Both the position numbers and the translations under genes were made by a program. The notes below the pieces were generated by a model that did no database searches, was not told where the DNA came from, and worked only from the letters and a program-made list of their open reading frames with translations. A DNA stretch of 15,074 bases from Ruminococcus sp. (GTDB lineage: Bacteria > Bacillota > Clostridia > Oscillospirales > Ruminococcaceae). The stretch lies in the NCBI GenBank assembly GCA_031262625.1, contig JAISHJ010000017.1, positions 1-15,074 on the forward strand. The letters run 5' to 3'. Positions 1-7,466 of this stretch are shown here, piece after piece (the first letter of the stretch is position 1; every line of letters begins with the position of its first letter).

Positions 1-174
1 CCCCCCCTCTCCCGGACTTTAAACTATTTCTTGTTGGCTTTCTTTCGTAAATAGCTTCTCCGTTTTTCGTCTTTATTGTGATTCGTGAATAGCACATCCA
101 TATAGTAAAATCTCTTAACAGTCTTTTGGCTGCTTTTTATTTTAAAATGTTCACACAAAAGATATAGAATGTTA
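1..174. other. Left-end non-coding stretch
   Basis: AT-rich sequence with frequent stop codons in the forward frames, starting with a C/T-rich run (seven C at the very edge). I see no gene, RNA or clear hairpin terminator here. It may be the tail of an upstream transcription unit outside the window. Confidence 0.5.
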
Positions 175-203
175 TTGAATATCGTTAACATAATGTTTAT
201 AAT
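175..203 (+). promoter_or_regulatory. Sigma-A-type promoter of the precursor peptide genes
   Basis: TTGAAT at 175-180 and TATAAT at 198-203 are separated by exactly 17 bp. The predicted start of transcription is near 210, giving a leader of about 26 nt before the first precursor ATG at 236. A 6-bp inverted repeat, ATGTTA (169-174) and TAACAT (186-191), brackets the -35 box and could be an operator, although in AT-rich DNA this could be chance. The first gene uses a modest AAGG ribosome site at 224-227. Confidence 0.75.
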
Positions 204-235
204 TAATATATAGTAAAGGATTTAAGGTATTACAT

Positions 236-472
236 ATGAAAAAAGAAGAACTGATTAAAAAAGCCGCTTCACACGGAATAACCCTTGATGATATTTCTGC
301 GGAGAAATATAAAAATCTTTCCGACGAAGAACTTGCAAATCTTGACATATCGGGCGGAACAAACTGTGATTCTGACAGCAAAGCAGACAACAAAGAGAAA
401 GAAAAAATCGAAGTCGGCATACTTCCCGGAGAGCAGAAAAAGAGCATACAGACAGCTATAAAAAACCGTTAA
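236..472 (+). CDS. RiPP precursor peptide 1 (double-glycine leader, charged core)
   Basis: A 78-residue precursor. Residues 1-41 are the leader: Lys-rich start, a helical stretch with GITLDD, then LSDEELAN and LDISGG ending at Gly41. This Gly-Gly end is the expected cut site for the C39 peptidase transporter encoded on the opposite strand. The leader resembles the C-terminal half of Nif11/NHLP-type leaders, but is shorter; that is a resemblance by eye. The predicted core is 37 residues, very rich in Lys, Glu and Asp, with a single Cys at core position 3. It lacks the CxxC and C-x-H pattern of the next two precursors, so it may be a diverged or differently processed member. It is first in a three-gene tandem set, 12 nt upstream of precursor 2. 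The precursor call is strong because of the shared leader; the core's function is unknown. Confidence 0.85.
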   Translation: MKKEELIKKAASHGITLDDISAEKYKNLSDEELANLDISGGTNCDSDSKADNKEKEKIEVGILPGEQKKSIQTAIKNR

Positions 473-484
473 ACAGGTGAGTAT

Positions 485-760
485 ATGAAAAAAGAAGTAC
501 TTATAAAGAAAGCCGCTTCTTACGGCATTACTCTTGATGAGACACAGGCGGAAAAATACTCAACACTTTCCGACGAGGAACTTGCTAACCTTGATATTTC
601 GGGCGGCTGTAAAAAAGACAATAGTTCGGAGGATGACAAAAACGTAAGGCGAGCGGTCGGTTGTAGCCTATTTACTGCTGAACCCGGCACTTCATGGAGA
701 CATTGCGGAAACTGTTCAAATATGTATGCTGTAGGCTGTACTCACCCGGATGCAATGTAG
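485..760 (+). CDS. RiPP precursor peptide 2 (five-Cys core)
   Basis: A 91-residue precursor with the same 41-residue leader type, ending LDISGG. The predicted 50-residue core begins with Cys immediately after Gly-Gly. Core cysteines lie at 1, 19, 33, 36 and 44, with HCGNC giving a CxxC and GCTH giving a C-x-H near the end. Precursor 3 has the same order of cysteines, so the positions look functionally constrained, either as sites of radical SAM chemistry (thioether or similar) or as metal ligands. Ser, Thr and aromatic residues occur between them. The AGGTGA ribosome site (475-480) sits only 4 nt before the ATG. No lanthipeptide or cyclodehydratase enzyme is encoded in the window, so the radical SAM protein is the only visible candidate modifier. 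Confidence 0.9.
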   Translation: MKKEVLIKKAASYGITLDETQAEKYSTLSDEELANLDISGGCKKDNSSEDDKNVRRAVGCSLFTAEPGTSWRHCGNCSNMYAVGCTHPDAM

Positions 761-770
761 TAATTATAAT

Positions 771-784
771 AAGGAGATACCTCC
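771..784 (+). promoter_or_regulatory. Ribosome site of precursor 3 within a small hairpin
   Basis: The Shine-Dalgarno core GGAG (773-776) is followed, after the four-base loop ATAC, by CTCC (781-784), its exact reverse complement, which abuts the ATG at 785. The 4-bp hairpin would cover the ribosome site. It is short, so any effect on translation is inference. Confidence 0.4.
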
Positions 785-1102
785 ATGAAAAAAGAAGACC
801 TAATAAAAAAAGCCGCTGAACGCGGAATAACACTTGATGAAGCGACAGCTGAAAATTATTCAAATCTTTCCGATGAAGAACTTGCAAATCTTGACATATC
901 GGGCGGCTGCGGCAAAGGCTACACAGAACCGTATATAGGTATGGGGGACGAAGCTGTAAATTGTACTTATTATGAGAATTCTAAAGGTAATGCGGCACAA
1001 AAGAACTGCTTTGATTGCAGATATTTGGGAAAAGAGACTGTTACAGGTATTAAGGCAACGTACAACGTTTGCAAGCACGAGAGAAAGAGAATTTACAGCT
1101 AA
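785..1102 (+). CDS. RiPP precursor peptide 3 (five-Cys core)
   Basis: A 105-residue precursor: 41-residue leader ending LDISGG, then a 64-residue core. Core cysteines are at 1, 19, 34, 37 and 55, with NCFDC forming a CxxC and VCKH forming a C-x-H. This matches precursor 2 except for one extra residue before CxxC and ten extra residues before the last Cys. The core is also rich in Tyr, Gly and Lys, unlike the acidic core of precursor 1. The leader DNA is close to that of precursor 1 (nearly identical over the last 45 or so bases), pointing to duplication with core replacement. It has a strong AAGGAG ribosome site (771-776) that may be masked by a small hairpin. The gene is followed directly by a strong hairpin terminator. 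Confidence 0.9.
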   Translation: MKKEDLIKKAAERGITLDEATAENYSNLSDEELANLDISGGCGKGYTEPYIGMGDEAVNCTYYENSKGNAAQKNCFDCRYLGKETVTGIKATYNVCKHERKRIYS

Positions 1103-1111
1103 AATAAACAT

Positions 1112-1143
1112 GGCGGCGGTTAGTATGAAAACTAACCGCCGCC
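1112..1143. terminator. Bidirectional terminator between convergent RiPP units
   Basis: A perfect 13-bp inverted repeat (1112-1124 with 1131-1143) with a 6-nt loop. On the + strand it lies 9 nt after the stop of precursor 3 and is followed by the moderately T-rich CTTTGTGT. On the - strand it lies downstream of the second ABC transporter and is followed by ATGTTTATTTT, which is T-rich. It can therefore stop transcription from both sides. Confidence 0.85.
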
Positions 1144-1193
1144 CTTTGTGTAAAAACGAAATTATGCAAAAATGAACTTGTCTTGCAATGTTC

Positions 1194-3374
1194 TTATATC
1201 TGCTGACGTCTTACAAGGTCGGCGAAAGCGCCGTCTTTTGCGATAAGTTCGTCATATGTGCCGTCTTCTGCAATTTTCCCGTTTTCGAGCATTATAATTC
1301 TGTCGCAGTCTTTTATTGTAGAGAGACGGTGTGCGATAACTATTCGCGTGCATTTTAAGGCTCTAAGGCTGTCTGACACGTGCTTTTGAGTGATGTTGTC
1401 GAGTGCGGAAGTTGCTTCATCAAGCATTAATATTTTCGGTTTCGCGGCGACTGCTCTTGCAATCATAAGGCGTTGTTTTTGTCCGCCCGACACGCCGCCC
1501 TGACCCTCGCTTATCATGGTATGCATACCCATTGGCATTGCGCGGATGTCGTCTGCTATACCGGCGATTTCTGCGGCTTCCCAAGCATCTTCCATAGTCA
1601 GATTCGGTGCAGAGATAATTATGTTAGAGAAGATGTCCCCCGAAAAGAGCGAGCCGTTTTGCATAACGACGCCCATTCCCGCCTTTCGGAGGGATTTTTT
1701 ATCAAGCTTTGCCATATCTTTTCCGTCATAGTATATAGCGCCCTTCTGCGGCGTTTCAAAACCTAAAAGCAGTCTCATCAGAGTTGATTTTCCGCATCCG
1801 GTTTTGCCGCAGATGGCGAGATACTGTCCCGGGCGGATTTTGAGCGATATATTATCAAGAACAAGCGGCATCGTTTCGGAGTACCTAAACGATACATTCG
1901 AGAGTTCCGCCGCGCCGCTTATGCGGTCGATTATCAAGCCTTCTTCGGAAGTTTCGGGAAGTTCTTTAAGTATCGGCTCGAGTGTTTTGGTTAAGCTTCT
2001 TATCTGTGTGAAAGAACTCGCCATAGAGGTGACCTGCATGAAAGCGCCGGCAGCAAGCCCGTACGCGGCGTTAAATGCCATATATTCCGCCGGAGTAACT
2101 CCGCTTTTTGTCGCCGCAAAGTAGAGGATTAATGTAGACAAACCCGAAACAATTACGCTGAAAACGCCGCTGAATTTAACGATAAAGGGCGGCGAATATT
2201 GAAGTTTCGCCTGTTTTGAATAGCTTTCCGCCCACTTGCCGAAAGCGCGCTTTTCGGCACCCGCAAGCTTTAATTTTGAAACCCCTGTGAGGAGCGACAT
2301 AGCAATGCCGCGTTCTTTTGCGGAAGTCTCCATAAGTGCTCTGGAGTGCTTCATGCTTGCGAAGACGGTTACGAGGGAAAGAGTGACGGTGAGGGCTATT
2401 ACAAAGAGGGCGGGGAGAACGAGGGAAGGTGCGAAAAAGAATATCTGTCCGACATAGATAAGGCTGAAAACGGCAGTAAGGAGCGAAACTACAAGCGTAC
2501 CCGTGAGGATATTGCAGAGTCCGGTTGATGCGCCCATTCTGCTTAAGAGTTCGCCCGAAGGTTTATCGCGGAAAAACTCTGCTTTAAGCGACAGAATTCT
2601 CATAAACATTGCGGCAGCGACGTTCGTTCGGGCTTTCTGTCCGATACGCGCTTGAGCTTCCGCTCTCACGATACTGATAATCATTGACGAAATTCCTGCG
2701 CCCACAAGAACAGCCGCCGCGGCAAAGAGCACCGAAAGCTGTCCGATTTCGATTACATTTCCGAAAAGCTGTTCTGTAATAAACGGGGTAGTCATTCCCA
2801 CAAGCGTAGAAAAGAGCATAGCCAGACCCAGCCACAAAAAGTCCCGCACTTCAACAGAACTTATAATTACTTTTATGAAGTCACGAACTTTGAGGGCGGT
2901 TTTCGGGAATGGTTTATAAAAGCAATATCCGAAGTCTTCAAGGGGAGTTTTTGCGGTTACACGCTCTTTTTTCCCTGTTAAGGGATTGAAGAAGCTGTAG
3001 CCGCCTGCTTTTGTGGGCGTAAGTGCTATATAGGGGGAATTTTCGCCGGAAAGCTTCGCTAAAATTGCGCCGTATGTATGGTTATACCAATCCCCCGAAA
3101 GCCTGATTTTACGTTTTGCAAGCCCCGAGCGTACGGAATAATATTTAAGCTGTTTTGCAATATCATAGTTTTCGTTCGGAAGTTCCGGGATAGGGATTCG
3201 ATAGTATTTGAGTATCTCTTCCATTGCATTTTTCGCAAGGATTCCGTCTTCCGCTTCTTGAAGGGGAACATTCCCCATAACACTTCCGGCGAGAGAAAAG
3301 AAGGAGCGTGAAAAACTCTCTCTGTCGGATTTAATCCGTTGTTTTATCTGGTCGTCATAAAGCCCCAAAGTCAC
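1194..3374 (-). CDS. Peptidase-less ABC exporter of the NHLM type (permease-ATPase)
   Basis: A 726-residue fused ABC transporter. Residues 1-165 form a soluble N-terminal region with no C39 catalytic Cys/His. About 170-460 is the six-helix exporter membrane domain. About 485-726 is the ATPase, with Walker A GKTGCGKST (523-531), signature VSGGQ (628-632), Walker B ILMLDE (648-653) and switch His682. All catalytic motifs are intact. In NHLM-type systems a transporter like this pairs with a peptidase-containing one; a heterodimer with the adjacent gene is a reasonable inference. The start is GTG at 3374, chosen because AAGGCGG lies just upstream and overlaps the stop codon of the preceding gene, with only 8 nt between the genes. 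This arrangement suggests translational coupling. It is the last gene of the operon. Confidence 0.88.
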   Translation of the reverse strand: MTLGLYDDQIKQRIKSDRESFSRSFFSLAGSVMGNVPLQEAEDGILAKNAMEEILKYYRIPIPELPNENYDIAKQLKYYSVRSGLAKRKIRLSGDWYNHTYGAILAKLSGENSPYIALTPTKAGGYSFFNPLTGKKERVTAKTPLEDFGYCFYKPFPKTALKVRDFIKVIISSVEVRDFLWLGLAMLFSTLVGMTTPFITEQLFGNVIEIGQLSVLFAAAAVLVGAGISSMIISIVRAEAQARIGQKARTNVAAAMFMRILSLKAEFFRDKPSGELLSRMGASTGLCNILTGTLVVSLLTAVFSLIYVGQIFFFAPSLVLPALFVIALTVTLSLVTVFASMKHSRALMETSAKERGIAMSLLTGVSKLKLAGAEKRAFGKWAESYSKQAKLQYSPPFIVKFSGVFSVIVSGLSTLILYFAATKSGVTPAEYMAFNAAYGLAAGAFMQVTSMASSFTQIRSLTKTLEPILKELPETSEEGLIIDRISGAAELSNVSFRYSETMPLVLDNISLKIRPGQYLAICGKTGCGKSTLMRLLLGFETPQKGAIYYDGKDMAKLDKKSLRKAGMGVVMQNGSLFSGDIFSNIIISAPNLTMEDAWEAAEIAGIADDIRAMPMGMHTMISEGQGGVSGGQKQRLMIARAVAAKPKILMLDEATSALDNITQKHVSDSLRALKCTRIVIAHRLSTIKDCDRIIMLENGKIAEDGTYDELIAKDGAFADLVRRQQI

Positions 3375-3382
3375 TCACCGCC

Positions 3383-5518
3383 TTATTCGCTCGTCACGAG
3401 CGCTTTATATTTACCGTTCATGGCAAGAAGTTCGTCATGTTTGCCGCGTTCGATAATTTCGCCGTTATCTATTACTATAATTTCGTCTGAATCGCGTATG
3501 GTAGAGAGTCTGTGTGCGATAACAATGCAGGTTATGCCCCTGTCCTTGACAGCGTTAATTACTTCGCTTTCGGTTTTCGCGTCGAGTGCGGAAGTAGCTT
3601 CGTCTAAGATTATTACAGTCGGGTCGGCGGCAAGCACGCGTGCTATTTCGAGACGCTGGCACTGTCCGCCGGAGAAATCGCGCCCGCCCTCTGCCATTTT
3701 ATAGTTGTAACCGCCGTCGCGCTCCATAATAACACTGTGCATTGAAGCATCTCTTGCGGCGAGAATCATCTCAAAGTCTTCTACGGAGTTGTCCCAAAGT
3801 TTTATATTGTTGGCGACAGTATCGCCGAAAATTACAATGTCTTGGTCAACGACAGCTATACTTGAAGTGAAGATATTGCGGTTAATTTCGCTTCTTTTCT
3901 TCCCGTCATAGGTTATCTCGCCCGACCACGGCTCATAAAGACCGCTTATAAGCTTAGCTATTGTAGATTTGCCGCAGCCGCTCGTCCCCACAAGGGCAAT
4001 CCGCTCTCCGGGCTTGATATGAATAGACATTTCCGAAAGAAGCGGTTTGTCAAGCTTTGAGTAGCCGAATGTAACATCTTTAAGGATAATTTCGCCGTGA
4101 AGTTTTTCGTAGCTGTCCGCTTCGGGAATATCTGCCGGAACGTCCGGCTGATATTTCATAACGTCATCAACCCTTTCCATATCAACCCTAAGTTCTGTGA
4201 ACATATTATTGATACCGATAAGGCTCTGGGCAGGACCTTGGAACTGTCCCATAAAGGTTTGGAAAGCAAGGAGAAGACCGATTGTCATTTCGCCGTTAAA
4301 GCAAAGATAAACGCCGATAATAAGTACTGCCGAGTTACAAAGCTGACTTACAAGCGAGGGGATTGTGCCGTAGCGGTGCATAATATCGTTAGCCTTAACT
4401 TCCGAAACGCCAACCGCCGCCTGAAAGCTTGCCCATTTTTCAAAGAATTCATCTTCTGCGCCGGAAGCCTTTAGTGTTTCAATCATCTGTATTCCTGCGA
4501 TTTCCGCACCGGCTTTAAGCCCCTCCTCACGCATACGCACACGGTTTACGTTCATGTTTTTCTTAGCTACATACCTTGATAAAAACATATTGATAACCAT
4601 AGAGAGTATCCCTATTACCGTAAGGATAACGCTGTAACGAATCATTATAAAGAGGTAGAACACCATTATAAAGCCGTTTAACACAGTGGGCGCAAGCCTC
4701 TGCATAATCGAAGCGGCTATACCTTCGTTTGAAGCCTGTCTCATAGCGAGGTCGCCTGAATTTCTCTGCGAAAAGAAATTTACGGGAAGGCGGAGCACGT
4801 GCCACATAAAGCCGGCGTTCGCGGTTACGGCAAGTTTACCGTTAATTTTGAGTAAATACTGCGCCTGAAGGTAGCTTATAAGTGTAGTTATGAGAAGCGA
4901 CACAGCAAGAAGCCCGAAAAACGGCGCAACTATATCGGGATTCTTCCCCGGGAGGATATAGTCTGCGAAAACCCGAGAGAATGTAGGAGACAAAAGCCCT
5001 GCACCGAAGCCCAGAACGGAAATAAGCGTGAGAAATATGAACATCGACCGCGTGCCGCGCAGTCTCTCTTTCACAAATTTAAGGATGCTTGCGGGCTTTC
5101 CGCCCTTAACGAAATTTTCGTTCGGTTCAAACATCAAAACTACTCCGGTAAAGGAGCGGTCGAATTCTTCGCGGGAGAGTTTCACTTCGCCTTTTCCGGG
5201 GTCGTTTATAAAGGCGTACTTAGCATTAAGCCCGGTTACTACGATAAAGTGATTAAATTTCCAGTGTGCAATACAGGGGAAGCTGTTTTTCTCGATTATT
5301 TCTTCCGGCTCAAGGAGCATAGCTTTTGATGTAAGCCCATATGAGCGCGCCGCCTTGATAATATTAAGAGCCTTCGAGCCGTCTCTTGAAACACCGCAGT
5401 CGCTTCGTACCTGCGGTAAGGGCACCCACCGCCCGTAATGGGCAAGAACCATCGCAAGGCAGGCAGCTCCGCATTCGAGGGCTTCCATCTGCATTATGAC
5501 AGGTGTACGTTTTCGCAT
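3383..5518 (-). CDS. Peptidase-containing ABC exporter (C39, NHLM type)
   Basis: A 711-residue membrane protein that both cuts and exports double-glycine peptides. Residues 1-135 are a C39 cysteine peptidase: Gln10 (oxyanion hole), Cys16 in LECGAAC, His90 in WKFNHF and Asp106 in INDPGKG form the complete catalytic set. About 150-450 is the six-helix exporter domain. About 475-711 is the ATPase with Walker A GTSGCGKST (511-519), signature FSGGQ (615-619), Walker B VIILDE (635-640) and switch His669. The ATG at 5518 is preferred over a longer open frame reaching 5701, because the Cys peptidase begins at once after it, GGAG lies 8 nt upstream, and the extra 61 residues overlap the neighbouring gene and look non-coding. 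The natural substrates are the three Gly-Gly precursors at 236-1102. Confidence 0.93.
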   Translation of the reverse strand: MRKRTPVIMQMEALECGAACLAMVLAHYGRWVPLPQVRSDCGVSRDGSKALNIIKAARSYGLTSKAMLLEPEEIIEKNSFPCIAHWKFNHFIVVTGLNAKYAFINDPGKGEVKLSREEFDRSFTGVVLMFEPNENFVKGGKPASILKFVKERLRGTRSMFIFLTLISVLGFGAGLLSPTFSRVFADYILPGKNPDIVAPFFGLLAVSLLITTLISYLQAQYLLKINGKLAVTANAGFMWHVLRLPVNFFSQRNSGDLAMRQASNEGIAASIMQRLAPTVLNGFIMVFYLFIMIRYSVILTVIGILSMVINMFLSRYVAKKNMNVNRVRMREEGLKAGAEIAGIQMIETLKASGAEDEFFEKWASFQAAVGVSEVKANDIMHRYGTIPSLVSQLCNSAVLIIGVYLCFNGEMTIGLLLAFQTFMGQFQGPAQSLIGINNMFTELRVDMERVDDVMKYQPDVPADIPEADSYEKLHGEIILKDVTFGYSKLDKPLLSEMSIHIKPGERIALVGTSGCGKSTIAKLISGLYEPWSGEITYDGKKRSEINRNIFTSSIAVVDQDIVIFGDTVANNIKLWDNSVEDFEMILAARDASMHSVIMERDGGYNYKMAEGGRDFSGGQCQRLEIARVLAADPTVIILDEATSALDAKTESEVINAVKDRGITCIVIAHRLSTIRDSDEIIVIDNGEIIERGKHDELLAMNGKYKALVTSE

Positions 5519-5532
5519 ATATTTATCTCCGC

Positions 5533-5802
5533 TTATTCTGCCGTATTTTCGGGGGTATCGTGAACCTGTTCGCCTATCAGAAGTTCTATCGGGCGAACCT
5601 GTTCGGTAACGCCGTTGCTGTCGGTTAAAGGAACAGAGCCGAAAAAGCCCCAGACAGCGAGAGAAGCTAAAATAACCATAACCGCAAGAATTAAAAGCCA
5701 TGCGGAGGGTGTGGTAACGCGTATGTAGTCTGAAAGGTCTTCTATCGTGTTAACCTGACTTAAAGCTTTCTGTCGGAATATGCTCTTATTCTTATCTTCC
5801 AT
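5533..5802 (-). CDS. Truncated HlyD-like secretion protein (NHLM type), N-terminal stub only
   Basis: An 89-residue protein. Its first 60 residues look like the N-terminus of NHLM-system HlyD-family secretion proteins: a charged start containing SIFRQKAL, a segment EDLSDYIRVTTP, then one membrane helix (about 34-53) ending WGFFGS. In full-length relatives this is followed by several hundred residues of coiled coil, lipoyl and barrel domains. Here only about 35 acidic, proline-containing residues follow before the stop. The next gene starts 14 nt later, so no remainder of the family is left nearby. The start has GAGG 8 nt upstream. It may be a minimal membrane anchor or adaptor for the exporters, or a decayed gene kept in frame. 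The family assignment is from sequence pattern only. Confidence 0.72.
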   Translation of the reverse strand: MEDKNKSIFRQKALSQVNTIEDLSDYIRVTTPSAWLLILAVMVILASLAVWGFFGSVPLTDSNGVTEQVRPIELLIGEQVHDTPENTAE

Positions 5803-5891
5803 CGTTCATACCTCTTAGTTTAATATATTAGACCGAATCATCTTGTATCAGCGCGGCTGTCCTAAGACTTCACACCTGTGTAACTGTCTGA

Positions 5892-7415
5892 TTAATTTGT
5901 CACCGGCTCTTTATTATGCTTTTTCATCAGCGTTTCAAGCCTGTCGGCGTAGCCTTCATGAAACCATATACATTTTGTAATATCGCGCTGTACATAACTC
6001 CCTGTAATTCCAAGCCCGATTGCCCTGCAACCGCCCTGACATCTTTCGAGATATTTACAGGCTTTGCACTGCGGAATACGGTTCATTAAATCGTCAAGCC
6101 GCATATCCGCCGCAGTTAAATAGCTTTTCGGAATAGTTTCGGTCTCAATGTCAAACTGTCCTTCAAGGTCTGCTATTATGCTGTCTCCGTCGGACGTTTT
6201 ACCCATTGCCATCGCAGTTATTGCCTTAATCGCAAGCTTTTTATTAACGAAACCCTTTATGAAGCTTCCGTCGCAAAAAGCATCACTTAAAAGGTTTTGA
6301 AGCGGTGTTTTTTTTACATTGCCGAATGATACGCCCATCTCTTTTAAGAAGCCGCTCATCTGATTGCATGGTGCAAGTTCGCCGCTGTTTGTAACGGAAA
6401 ACATACCTCTGTTATGTCCGCAGACTGTAGCTGTGCCGCGGTAAGGGCTTCTGACCTCCGCGCCGGGAGCAATCGTTCCCGAAACGGGGTAGACATTAAG
6501 AACGTGCCATATATTCAGGTGCATATTATGTGGTTCTTTAAGGTATTCCTCCGCGATATTGAGTGCGAATTCGTAGTAGTCTCGCTCCGAAAAAGGCTCT
6601 TTGCTGTTTTTATACCAGCGAGGCGTTTCCATTGTGCGGGCAATCCGCATATCGTTAATGCCCAAAGAGTCCATAAGCTTTACTGTAGGGGGCATTACAT
6701 CGGCGTTTCCGGCGTTAACCCTTGTGTCAATCTTTACCGCTAAATTTTCACGCTTTAAGAGTTCTATCGCTTCCATCAGCTTCTTTTCGGCACCGGGAAA
6801 ACCTCTGAAATCGTCGTGAAAACCTATTCCGTCAAAACTCATCGCAAAGAGCGGGTGAAACCCGAGAGATTTTATCTCCGCCAAAAGTTCGGGAGTTATC
6901 CTTGAGCCGTTTGTGTTAATTTTAGTAACATTTATTCGTGCCTTTGAAAGTTCCGACAAAATTTCCATGAAATTCGGATGTAAAGTCGGTTCGCCGCCGG
7001 TAACTTCTATCTTATGTACTCCGCAGGCTTCCATCTGTGCTATTAAATCTTTCGCTTCGGAAAGTGTGAATTCGTCAAATATCGGGGAATTGTCCACCGC
7101 GTTAAAGCAGTGTTTGCAGCGATAATTGCACCGCCCCGTAATCTGCCACTTCGCAGCCGGAAAATATCGGTTTTTATGATAGCGGTATTCTTGGTAATCT
7201 TTCGGGGGAACTTCACCGGGAACTACCGCACGGTACTCAATCAGTCTGTCAAGTCCTTCTGAAACTTCCGTAATCTCCGTCGCGCCGTCGCACATCTCAA
7301 GTGCTTCAAGCATATCGGGGGTTATGTTCAGAGGTTTTTTGTAAGGGAAAATTCCCACAAATGGCAGGCGTTCATAACCTCTGAATAAAAAATCGGGAGC
7401 ATAAGTATACTTCAT
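5892..7415 (-). CDS. Radical SAM/SPASM peptide maturase
   Basis: A 507-residue enzyme expected to modify the precursor peptides. Residues 1-75 look like a small PqqD/RRE-type peptide-recognition domain (assigned by pattern). The radical SAM core starts near 88, with Cys96, Cys100 and Cys103 (CxxxCxxC, binding the SAM-cleaving 4Fe-4S cluster) and GGEP at 140-143. The C-terminal SPASM domain has the full seven-Cys pattern: Cys332-x12-Gly-x4-Cys350, then Cys450, 453, 459 and 463 (Cx2Cx5Cx3C), then Cys482, enough for two auxiliary clusters. Related enzymes form thioether or C-C links, or epimerise residues, in RiPPs; which reaction occurs here cannot be told from sequence. It is first in the operon, directly behind a consensus promoter, with GAGG about 11 nt before the ATG. 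An 89-nt gap separates it from the HlyD-like stub. Confidence 0.9.
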   Translation of the reverse strand: MKYTYAPDFLFRGYERLPFVGIFPYKKPLNITPDMLEALEMCDGATEITEVSEGLDRLIEYRAVVPGEVPPKDYQEYRYHKNRYFPAAKWQITGRCNYRCKHCFNAVDNSPIFDEFTLSEAKDLIAQMEACGVHKIEVTGGEPTLHPNFMEILSELSKARINVTKINTNGSRITPELLAEIKSLGFHPLFAMSFDGIGFHDDFRGFPGAEKKLMEAIELLKRENLAVKIDTRVNAGNADVMPPTVKLMDSLGINDMRIARTMETPRWYKNSKEPFSERDYYEFALNIAEEYLKEPHNMHLNIWHVLNVYPVSGTIAPGAEVRSPYRGTATVCGHNRGMFSVTNSGELAPCNQMSGFLKEMGVSFGNVKKTPLQNLLSDAFCDGSFIKGFVNKKLAIKAITAMAMGKTSDGDSIIADLEGQFDIETETIPKSYLTAADMRLDDLMNRIPQCKACKYLERCQGGCRAIGLGITGSYVQRDITKCIWFHEGYADRLETLMKKHNKEPVTN

Positions 7416-7437
7416 AAATTAAAAAACCTCATTATTC

Positions 7438-7466
7438 ATTATAACATATGATAAAATCTATGTCAA
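7438..7466 (-). promoter_or_regulatory. Consensus sigma-A promoter of the maturase-transporter operon
   Basis: Read on the - strand, TTGACA (7466-7461) and TATAAT (7443-7438) are both exact consensus with a 17-bp spacer. Transcription should start near 7431, leaving only about 16 nt of leader before the ATG at 7415. A perfect promoter suggests high basal strength unless repressed. Confidence 0.88.

Larger units (their letters stand above)
236..907 (+). repeat. Three dispersed copies of a ~123-bp leader-coding repeat
   Basis: The leader-coding segments at 236-358, 485-607 and 785-907 are homologous over their full 123 bp. The best preserved part is the 3' end, encoding NLSDEELANLDISGG. The sequences after the Gly-Gly codons show no comparable nucleotide similarity, so only the leader is repeated. 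This is the usual footprint of RiPP precursor families that share export and modification machinery while cores diversify. Confidence 0.85.

Noticed and set aside
236..1102. Classification of the precursors as lanthipeptides
   Set aside because: No LanM, LanB/C or LanKC gene is present in the window, and the cores are not patterned as Ser/Thr plus Cys pairs; the radical SAM enzyme is the only visible modifier.
5519..5701. A 61-residue N-terminal extension of the C39 exporter reading frame
   Set aside because: It overlaps the HlyD-like stub in another frame, has Arg/Ser-rich non-coding-like composition, and the ATG at 5518 has a good ribosome site directly before the peptidase domain.
5519..5802. 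Frameshift that would restore a full HlyD protein
   Set aside because: Only 14 nt separate the stub from the next start, and the overlapping frames do not encode HlyD-like sequence, so the missing body is deleted, not shifted.
5803..5891. Possible small gene or RNA between the maturase and the HlyD-like stub
   Set aside because: No start with a ribosome site and a useful open frame, and no stable hairpin; treated as plain spacer.
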